A stretch of DNA of 14,510 bases, taken from contig JPUR01000150.1 in assembly GCA_001321835.1 (NCBI GenBank), forward strand, positions 1 through 14,510, read 5' to 3'. The notes beneath the pieces were generated by a model, which worked only from the letters and a program-made list of their open reading frames with translations, ran no database searches and was not told the origin of the DNA. This DNA is from Marinosulfonomonas sp. PRT-SC04. Lineage in GTDB: Bacteria; Pseudomonadota; Alphaproteobacteria; Rhodobacterales; Rhodobacteraceae. Both the position numbers and the translations under genes were made by a program. Shown piece by piece: positions 1 to 5,559 of this stretch; the first letter of the stretch is position 1, and the number at the start of each line of letters is the position of its first letter.

Positions 1-55
1 CAAGACGCTGGATTTATTATCCCACAACAGGTTTGCGGTCGGGCGACCACGCCTC
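1..55. repeat. Left copy of a 55-bp perfect terminal inverted repeat
   Basis: Bases 1-55 are the exact reverse complement of 14456-14510; identity stops at base 56. This copy lies inside the ispB-type coding sequence, where it encodes RRGRPTANLLWDNKSSVL in frame, so it is the native locus. Confidence 0.97.
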
Positions 56-360
56 TGAGCGCTTTCGTCCACCACATCATCGTGCAACAGGGTGGCGGTG
101 TGGATAAACTCAACCGTGGCGGCCAGATGGATGTGGTATGGTCCCGCGTAGCCACACAGTCGCGCCGACGCCAATGTCAGCATCGGGCGCAAACGCTTGC
201 CGCCAGCCTCGACCAAATGCGCCGTGACCTCGGGGATGCGCGGCGCGTGTTTGGACGCCATCCGGTCGCGGATCAGCGCGTTTACGTCGGCCATATCATC
301 GGCCAGATGTGCGCTCAGGCGCTCGTGTGGTTTAGCAACGCTTTGGTCTCGTCCCATCAT
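1..360 (-). CDS. ispB: Long-chain polyprenyl (octa-/decaprenyl) diphosphate synthase, N-terminal part
   Basis: The first 120 residues of a trans-polyprenyl diphosphate synthase; the rest is lost at the window edge (family members are about 320-335 residues). The enzyme condenses isopentenyl diphosphate onto an allylic primer to make the ubiquinone side chain. Visible motifs are GGKRLRPML (about residues 53-61, substrate binding) and the first aspartate-rich motif DDVVD at 94-98 within HTATLLHDDVVDES, followed by RRGRPTANLLWDNKSS. The fifth residue before DDVVD is alanine 89; a small residue there is the usual signature of long-chain products, and Q10 would be expected in Rhodobacterales (inference). 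Two ATGs are adjacent at 355-360; the first is used here, with GAGGA about 15 bases upstream as the nearest purine-rich site. It is divergent from the DUF2007 gene, 52 bases away. A 55-base stretch of this gene recurs inverted at 14456-14510. Confidence 0.94.
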   Translation of the reverse strand, partial: MMGRDQSVAKPHERLSAHLADDMADVNALIRDRMASKHAPRIPEVTAHLVEAGGKRLRPMLTLASARLCGYAGPYHIHLAATVEFIHTATLLHDDVVDESAQRRGRPTANLLWDNKSSVL

Positions 361-379
361 ACTCTCGTCAGGTCCTCGA

Positions 380-395
380 CAAACCAGCGGGTTTG
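380..395. promoter_or_regulatory. Short perfect hairpin/dyad in the ispB-DUF2007 divergent intergenic region
   Basis: CAAACC-AGCG-GGTTTG forms a perfect 6-bp stem with a 4-base loop in the middle of the only 52 bases separating two divergent starts. It could be an operator or a leader hairpin. A dyad this short can occur by chance, so this is only a location worth noting. Confidence 0.25.
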
Positions 396-412
396 CCTTT
401 ATGTTATTTGCT

Positions 413-634
413 ATGAAAGAATTGCTCCGCACAACTGATATTACGGTCATCGCGTTCACCAAAGCGCTCCTTCATGGCGAGGGTATAGCCTGCTTTGAAA
501 TGGACGTAAATATGAGTGTGCTTGAAGGTGGCATTGGGATTTTCCCGCGCCGGTTGATGGTGCGCCAAAAAGATTTGTTTATGGCGCGGGCGACCTTGCG
601 TGATAATGACATTCCGTTTGCAGAGCGTGGCTGA
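413..634 (+). CDS. DUF2007 family protein (putative signal-transducing, PII-like fold)
   Basis: A 73-residue protein starting MKELLRTTD and containing CFEMDVNMSVLEGGIGIFPR and RRLMVRQKDLFMARATL, the pattern of the DUF2007 family as I know it from Rhodobacterales. Its biochemical role is unknown; the family is annotated as putative signal-transducing and has a small alpha/beta fold. The start at 413 matches where family members begin. An alternative in-frame ATG at 401 would add MLFA. Neither start has a convincing Shine-Dalgarno sequence, so translation may begin on a nearly leaderless transcript. Its stop (TGA 632-634) overlaps the ATG of the next gene by one base (TGATG), which suggests translational coupling with the methyltransferase. 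Confidence 0.85.
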   Translation: MKELLRTTDITVIAFTKALLHGEGIACFEMDVNMSVLEGGIGIFPRRLMVRQKDLFMARATLRDNDIPFAERG

Positions 635-1410
635 TGGGGTTTGCACTGGATGATCTAACTTACGACTTGTTTTTGGGCGGAGCGCTGACGATTTTGCAGC
701 CAAAAACCGGGTATCGCGCCGGGGTTGACCCTGTGTTGATGGCCGCGACCGTGCCTGCCATTTCGGGCGAAAGCGTGCTGGAGTTGGGCTGTGGTGCGGG
801 GGTGGCGAGCCTATGTTTGGCGTCGCGGGTGCCAGGGCTGACATTAAGCGGGGTTGAGCTGCAGGCCGATTATATCGATCTGGCGCGGCGCAATGCCGAT
901 TCGAACGGCATTGAAATGGATCTGCATCAGGCCGATCTGAGCCATTTGCCCGTGGCATTGTTGCAGCAAAATTTTGACCATGTGATCGCCAACCCACCGT
1001 ATTATTTGCGTAGCAACGGCCGCGCTGCGACAGATGCGGGCCGGGAGCTGGCGTTGGGCGAGGTGACGCCGCTTGCCGAGTGGATCGACGTGGCGACGCG
1101 GCGGCTCAAGCCGAGGGGGCATTTGACGATTATTCAGGATGCAGAACGGCTGCCAGCCTTGATGGCGGCGCTCGACGGGCGCTTGGGCGCGGTCAAATTA
1201 CTGCCGCTGGCGCCGCGCATTGGCCGTCCGGCACATCTGGTGATCTTGCACGCTCGAAAAGGCGCGCGCGCCGCCGCTCAACTGCTGGCGCCGATCGTAA
1301 TGCACGAAGGCGCTGCGCATGATTTCGACAGGGACAGCTATACTGACCAAATTCGCGCGGTGCTGCGCAGTGGCGCGAATTTGGCGATGAGCGCTGTTAA
1401 TAAAAAATAA
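634..1410 (+). CDS. TrmN6-like tRNA1(Val) (adenine-37-N6)-methyltransferase family protein
   Basis: A 258-residue class I SAM-dependent methyltransferase of the COG4123 / TrmN6 (YfiC) type. It shows the SAM-binding motif LELGCGAGVASL at about residues 49-60, an acidic motif II (GVELQADY, about 73-80), and the N6-adenine methyltransferase signature NPPYY at 120-124, where the amino group of adenine is held. The N-terminal segment LQPKTGYRAGVDPVLMAA (about 21-38) is characteristic of TrmN6-like proteins, which modify A37 of a valine tRNA in E. coli. The substrate here is inferred from family. The start at 634 is coupled to the DUF2007 stop, so both are probably one operon. Length is normal for the family and the frame is clean throughout. 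Confidence 0.9.
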   Translation: MGFALDDLTYDLFLGGALTILQPKTGYRAGVDPVLMAATVPAISGESVLELGCGAGVASLCLASRVPGLTLSGVELQADYIDLARRNADSNGIEMDLHQADLSHLPVALLQQNFDHVIANPPYYLRSNGRAATDAGRELALGEVTPLAEWIDVATRRLKPRGHLTIIQDAERLPALMAALDGRLGAVKLLPLAPRIGRPAHLVILHARKGARAAAQLLAPIVMHEGAAHDFDRDSYTDQIRAVLRSGANLAMSAVNKK

Positions 1411-1522
1411 AGTTTTTCAGTGTTTTCTAGGGATGTTGCCGCCGCATATTTGTTTTTCGTGACAGAATGCTAAATCTATGGTCGACTAGACCCACAGTAA
1501 TCAAAATATGGGAGAACGACTT

Positions 1523-1687
1523 ATGACCATGAGTTCACACCTGATTGAACTTCGCAAAAAACACCAAAATCTATCGGATATGGTTGTGCATGAGCAGCGC
1601 AACCTTGGCAGCGATGATTTACATATCGTCGACCTCAAAAAGCAAAAACTCCGATTAAAGGAAGAGATCTCGCGTCTCAGCGCTTAG
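1523..1687 (+). CDS. DUF465 (YdcH-like) small coiled protein
   Basis: A 54-residue protein: MTMSSHLIELRKKHQNLSDM, then a middle containing GSDDLHIVDLKKQKLRLKEE, ending ISRLSA. This is the typical layout of DUF465 proteins: an N-terminal helix, a GSDD turn and a lysine-rich second helix that together form an antiparallel helical hairpin. Function is unknown. A good ribosome binding site (GGGAGAA, 1510-1516) lies 6-8 bases before ATG 1523. It has its own leader of about 110 bases (1411-1522), so it is probably transcribed separately from the methyltransferase. Its stop codon overlaps the stop of the convergent exporter gene by three bases. Confidence 0.86.
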   Translation: MTMSSHLIELRKKHQNLSDMVVHEQRNLGSDDLHIVDLKKQKLRLKEEISRLSA

Positions 1688-2552
1688 GGGTAAACTTTGG
1701 CACTGGCGCGCGCCGCCAGTGCTGCACCTGCGGTGATCAGCAGGGCCGCCAATAGCAAGACCCATGTCGCCTCGGCGATGCCTGCCGCAACCAGCGCAAC
1801 CGTAGACAGCAGCGGGGCGGCATAGGATGCAACCCCCAGCAATTGAATGTTGCCGCGTTTGACCCCGATATCCCAAACATAAAACGCCAGCCCGACCGGC
1901 CCCAACCCCAGCGCGATGACCGAGCCCCAGCCGATTGCCGTTTCCGGCGAAACCGTGGTTTCAAGCGCCAGATCCGCGAGGGTGGATAAGGCTGCGGTGG
2001 CCAGACAAAAGACCGCCACACTGTCGGTCGGAATGTCGCCCAGTCGTCGCGACAGCACTGAATATCCGGCCCATGTAAAGGGCACATCAGGGCCAGCCCA
2101 TAGCCAGCCATTGCGTCAGCCTGAAATCCGGTGCTGCCATTCAGCACGATCATTCCAGCGCCGACAAAGCTGATGATCGCTCCGATGATGTGGCCTTTTT
2201 TCAAGGTTTCATTTGGTAAAAAACCCGAGAATAGCACAATCAGCAGCGGCCAAAGATAGGCAATTAGGCCCGCTTCGGCAACTGGGGCGCGGCGCAGGGC
2301 GGAAAAATACAGAAAATGGTAACCAAATAGACCGGCGGTGCCAAAGGCATAGACGCGCCAACTGACCCGCGCCAGACGATGAAATCCGCCAGTTGCGGCG
2401 GTCCAGATTAGCCCGAGTGTGCCGCCAATCGCAAAGCAGATCGCGGTCAGTTGCAGCGGCGGCATTGGCGTGGTGCCGACAGTGAGCAAGGCCAGAAGCG
2501 ACCAGAGCAGCACTGCAATAAAGCCGATGGATGTGGCACGACCCTGTGTCAT
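1684..2552 (-). pseudogene. DMT/EamA-superfamily exporter (YddG-like), single frameshift
   Basis: A ten-helix drug/metabolite transporter broken into two frames. The first frame runs from ATG 2552 (SD AGAGGA about 9 bases upstream) as MTQGRATSIGFIAVLLWSLL, through GLIAYLWPLLIVLFSGFLP, to ALMCP near 2082. The rest continues in another frame as FTWAGYSVLSRRLGDIP, through LGLGPVGLAFYVWDIG and RGNIQLLGVASYAAPLLST, to the TAA at 1684. Adding one base at about 2079-2084 (TGCCCTTT from TGC-G-CCTTT) would restore a normal protein of about 289 residues. The GLIxYLWP and Y-W-x-G-HGN-like motifs resemble E. coli YddG, an aromatic amino acid exporter; the substrate here is inferred. Apart from the one break the gene looks well preserved, so it is either a fresh pseudogene or a sequencing error. 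Confidence 0.85.
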
Positions 2553-2618
2553 ATTTTGATGTCCTCTTGAGCGACAAAGTGGTGTGGCCCGCCGCATTTT
2601 AGCGTGTTTCAACTTCTT

Positions 2619-2830
2619 TCAGACCCCGTCGATGAAGGCTTTCACTTGTGGGCGGGTTCTCGCACCGAGTGGGCAGAGGATACGGTAGCGGGCTTTGAGC
2701 ATAATTGCCACCTGGAATGGCCGCCACCAGTTGGTTGTCGCGCAAGAGTTTACGCTACCAGAAAATTGCCCCCGTTCTAAAGGCCAGCCATTGCCCGGCA
2801 GGTGATGTTTCACATCGCCGATAGAGGCTT
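2619..2830 (-). pseudogene. Remnant of a LysR-type transcriptional regulator (effector-domain C-terminus)
   Basis: The 3' end of a LysR-family gene can be read by switching frames: GNGWPLERGQFSG, then KLLRDNQLVAAIPGG in a second frame, then ARYRILCPLGARTRPQVKAFIDGV followed by TGA at 2619-2621 in the first frame. The final segment (YRI-CP-GARxRPQVKAFID) is typical of GcvA-like LysR C-termini. At least two frameshifts occur within about 100 bases (near 2745 and near 2700). Nothing of the DNA-binding domain is recognisable upstream. It lies just upstream of the DMT exporter on the same strand, and LysR regulators often neighbour such exporters. The call rests on pattern memory in a short degenerate stretch. 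Confidence 0.5.
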
Positions 2831-2994
2831 TCCGCCAGAGATCATCAAAACTGCGGTCTGGTTGTATTTTATTTTAGGCTGAGCCCTCGTGATGTTGATG
2901 TTTGGTTTCACAAGTCGATCAGGCGCAGAGAACGCGAAATAGGCTCGCTTTATATCACGGCTTATATCATTGCGGCACGCCCATTTTCATCCGC

Positions 2995-3522
2995 TCATGG
3001 CAGATTAGTGTTCTTTTCGGCCTCTCTGTCACCAAATGCCCGCCACTTCTTAGCGGCTTTGTGGTCAGCCTCGAATTTTTTGAAAAGCGTTGCAAAAACA
3101 CGCTTGCCGACATCGTTCAGCCGCGCGGTTTCCCAGAGCATAAAATCCGGTTTAACGTCGCCAACGATGATCAGCGCGAACATGCCGTGGCGGTTGTGGA
3201 TTTTGCATTTGAAGCCGTAAATCCCGGGGGTGTTCAGGGTGATTTCGTATTGTGGATTATGTTCAATATCGACTTCGACAATGCCATCCGGCCAAATGCC
3301 GCGGACTGTTTTTACGGTGTGATTGCCGATAGAATTCAGAAACCGAACGGTATCGCCCGGTTCGATCCAGTAATAATTCGGCTCGAACCGGTAAAAGCGC
3401 TCCGGCGTGGCTGCAGACATGTCGGTGGTTTGGTCGATCTCGTAGATCTCGCCAGCCTGACTAATCGTGGTGGACAAGATCAGCATAGCGACTAATGGAG
3501 CGACAGTTTTAAAGATTTCCAT
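2995..3522 (-). CDS. Pseudoazurin-like type 1 copper protein (cupredoxin), periplasmic
   Basis: A 175-residue exported blue-copper protein. Residues 1-23 form a signal peptide (MEIFKTVAPLVAMLILSTTI, then SQA and cleavage before GE). The copper ligands fit pseudoazurin: H68 in NSIGNHTVKTVRGIWPDG, then C106, H109 and M114 in YGFKCKIHNRHGMF. The Cys+3 His and Cys+8 Met spacing equals C78/H81/M86 of classical pseudoazurins. Pseudoazurins carry electrons in the periplasm, for example to nitrite reductase or from sulfur-oxidising enzymes. The region after the beta-barrel (about 122-175, rich in K, E and A) is somewhat longer than usual. The start has a strong SD (AAGGAAAAGG directly upstream). It lies 93 bases behind the ArsR-family regulator on the same strand and is probably co-transcribed with it. 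Confidence 0.92.
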   Translation of the reverse strand: MEIFKTVAPLVAMLILSTTISQAGEIYEIDQTTDMSAATPERFYRFEPNYYWIEPGDTVRFLNSIGNHTVKTVRGIWPDGIVEVDIEHNPQYEITLNTPGIYGFKCKIHNRHGMFALIIVGDVKPDFMLWETARLNDVGKRVFATLFKKFEADHKAAKKWRAFGDREAEKNTNLP

Positions 3523-3615
3523 GCCTTTTCCTTGCGTTTAAATCGGTTGGTGTTCGCACGAAAGATAGACCGTGATATTGTAGCCCACTTCGATCCTTTG
3601 GGCACCCCAATCGTG

Positions 3616-3978
3616 TTATTCCGAATTTGTCAAACCATCGCAAAAGATCGTGTTCACAAACCTTAAGAGTTGCTGTGTTTTTTGGTCCTTAATGGCGTAG
3701 AAACTTGTTTGGCCCTCCTTGCGAAACGCGACCATTCCTTCATGGCGAAGCCGCGCCAGTTGGGAGCTGACCAAGGCTTGCGGCGCTGACAGTAGGGTTT
3801 GTAATTCGGTGACAGTTTTTTCACCGTTGTTCAGGTGGCACAGAATCATCAAGCGCCCCTCGTGGCCAAGGGCCTTGAGCAAGGAAGATGCCTTGAACGC
3901 ATGTGGTGCCAGCCGCGCGCCATTAATGATGGTCTTTTCAGGGTGTGAAATATCATCTTCTTTTAGAATTACGTTCAT
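3616..3978 (-). CDS. ArsR-family repressor, SqrR/BigR-like persulfide sensor candidate
   Basis: A 120-residue winged-helix regulator. ATG 3976-3978 is chosen because a near-perfect SD (AAAGGAGG) precedes it; the frame stays open upstream, but that stretch is not family-like. The core reads LKALGHEGRLMILCHLNNGE (about 34-53), then a recognition helix around SAPQALVSSQLARLRHEGMV (about 64-83) and the wing FRKEGQTSFYAI. It lacks the ELCVCD metal-binding motif of arsenic or zinc sensors. Instead it has just two cysteines, C47 and C113, 66 residues apart, the same separation as C41 and C107 of Rhodobacter SqrR. In SqrR/BigR these form a tetrasulfide bridge in the presence of sulfane sulfur, which releases DNA. 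Persulfide sensing is inferred from this. SoxR-type regulators of sox clusters belong to the same group and are an alternative label. Confidence 0.92.
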   Translation of the reverse strand: MNVILKEDDISHPEKTIINGARLAPHAFKASSLLKALGHEGRLMILCHLNNGEKTVTELQTLLSAPQALVSSQLARLRHEGMVAFRKEGQTSFYAIKDQKTQQLLRFVNTIFCDGLTNSE

Positions 3979-3990
3979 AGATCCTCCTTT
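3979..3990 (-). promoter_or_regulatory. Strong Shine-Dalgarno of the ArsR-family regulator
   Basis: On the minus strand AAAGGAGGATCT directly precedes ATG 3978. This decides the start of the regulator in favour of MNVILKEDD, although the frame is open further upstream. Confidence 0.8.
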
Positions 3991-4006
3991 TAGATCAAAT
4001 GATCTA
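3991..4006. promoter_or_regulatory. Perfect 16-bp palindrome, probable autoregulatory operator
   Basis: TAGATCA-AA-TGATCTA is a perfect inverted repeat with 7-bp arms and a 2-base spacer. It ends immediately before the Shine-Dalgarno sequence of the ArsR-family gene. ArsR-family repressors bind such dyads over their own promoters and leaders, and no other regulator gene is close. I see no second copy in front of the cupredoxin gene, consistent with one transcript covering both. Identity of the bound protein is inferred from position. Confidence 0.6.
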
Positions 4007-4457
4007 TGGCTTGATGTGCTGGCGCATTTCCAAGGATCTGCAGCTGGCGGATGTTGTTTCAATTGGCGCAGATTGGTCGGTGCGCATGCCGTGCTGCCAG
4101 TTTTTGGCACTTGGGCATGTTTGTAGCATGCGGGTAATTGCCGGGCAAGATAATACTTTACTAAAACAATCGGAAATAAAGGACTCCCAATTTAGGACCG
4201 CTTAATCGGGCGTGCACAGATGATTTTTGCTTATAAAATATCTAGAAAGCCGCAGGTGTTTCGACAATAAAGAGCCCCCACTTTTAGGTAAAAATCCGCC
4301 CATCCATGTCACTTTCTGCAAGCTGCCAGCGCTTAAAGGGGGCGTTGAGCTTTACCGGCTGGTTGGTCCAGAGCAAGAGGGCCACATCCTCTATGCCTCG
4401 CACACCTTTTGGAAAGGTCGAGGTTGATCTCACTGCTTGGTAAGTTCCAACGGACAT
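4007..4457. other. 450-base region with no recognisable gene
   Basis: This stretch separates the regulator's operator from the stop codon of the decayed permease. Its right end is downstream of the permease and its left end is upstream of the ArsR gene, so the ArsR promoter must lie towards 4007-4080. Open frames exist on the plus strand (3999-4205 and 4227-4427) but have no ribosome binding site, no family resemblance I recognise and unusual composition. The segment ending ELYRLVGPEQEGHILYASHT (about 4347-4406) looks protein-like and may be debris of a lost gene. No tRNA, repeat or terminator was seen. Confidence 0.5.
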
Positions 4458-5559
4458 TTACAAACTCATCGAGCGACGAAACAGCGCAAGACTGGCAATA
4501 AAAAACCCAATTCCCAACCCGGCCATCAGCAACAGTTGCGGCCAGACCGCCCCGAGGCCTGCTCCTCGAAAGACCACGGCCTTGGCGAAGGACAGAAAAT
4601 GGCGTGAAGGCAGCACATTGGTCAGCCGCTGAACAAGATCGGGCTGGCTCTCAATCGCGCCCATGCCGCCTGACAGCATGATGAACGGGATGATCACCAT
4701 GATTACCAGCAACGCGAATTGTGCCATGCTGCGGACCAATGTGCCCAGAAACATGCCAATGGCTGCCGCCGCGCCCAGATAAATTGCAGTGCCCGTCAAC
4801 AACAGCGGCACCGCCCCCGTGACCGGCACTTGCAACGCTTCTTGCACCACCAGCACCAGTGACACGGTAAAGGCCGCCAGCACCACAACCACATTGGCCA
4901 GCACCTTGGGGCAATTTCAATCGGGGGCAGGGGCATCACCATCAGATGTTCAATGGTGCCGGTTTCGCGTTCGCGCAGCACCGCCGCCCCTAGTCAGGGC
5001 GATGGTCAGTAAGGACCGTTGGTTCAGCAAAGACGACACCGCCTTGAACCAGACCGGATTGCCGTCGGGGTTAAAGGCGCGGCGCCCCTCCAGCGCAATC
5101 GCGGGGTCCGGTGCGACGGGGGTGCCGGACGGAAAGGCACGGGTTTCAGCCTGCAGGATATTGGCAATGTAATCGGTGCCCAGTTGCGCTTGTGACACGG
5201 CTGTCGCATCAACCTCGAGTCGGGCCACGGGGTTGAGACCTGCGATTGCATCAGCCTCGAAGCCTGGCGGGAAGCTGAGCACGAACATGATCCGTCCGGC
5301 GTCCATTTCGGCGCTGACCTGATCTGGCGTGATCGCTACGGGGGGGCTGGAACCACGGCGGCCCCAAGGCGCTGGCCAGATGGCGGGTTAGGCTGGTGCC
5401 ATCTCCGTCCAGAATGGCGGTGGCGGCATTATAGACCGTATCGCCAGCCCCGCTTGCCTCCAGCAACACCGCCACCACAAAGGACCACAGGATCAGGATC
5501 ACCGGATCGCTTTTTAGTTCCTTGCCAGAAAGCCAAAAGATATTTGCCAAACGCCGCAT
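4458..5559 (-). pseudogene. yhhJ: ABC-2 type permease, YhhJ-like, at least three frameshifts
   Basis: The second permease of an RbbA-type exporter. ATG 5559 (SD CAGGAG 8 bases upstream) begins MRRLANIFWLSGKELKSDP, matching the start of E. coli YhhJ (MRHLRNIFNLGIKELRS). Homology continues through PWFQPP, AEMDAGRIMFVLSFPPGF, FNPDGNPVWF, LRERETGTIEHLMVMPLPPI and the C-terminal membrane domain PFIMLSGGMGAIESQPDLV to TAA 4458. The frame breaks at a seven-G run (5340-5346; six would restore it), near 4988-4992 (LT then GAAVLRERE needs two bases removed or one added), and near 4907-4914 (EIA then KVLANVV; one or four bases missing). Intact homologues are about 370 residues. The protein sequence between the breaks is well conserved, so inactivation appears recent. 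Confidence 0.87.

Noticed and set aside
404..997. Minus-strand open frame opposite DUF2007 and the methyltransferase
   Set aside because: Proline/arginine-rich antisense translation, no start signals; the plus-strand genes are clearly recognisable.
2902..3495. Plus-strand open frame of 197 codons
   Set aside because: It is the antisense shadow of the cupredoxin gene, which has a signal peptide, copper ligands and a strong SD on the other strand.
4227..4427. Small plus-strand ORF of 66 codons
   Set aside because: No ribosome binding site and no recognisable family; possibly debris, so described only as part of the intergenic region.
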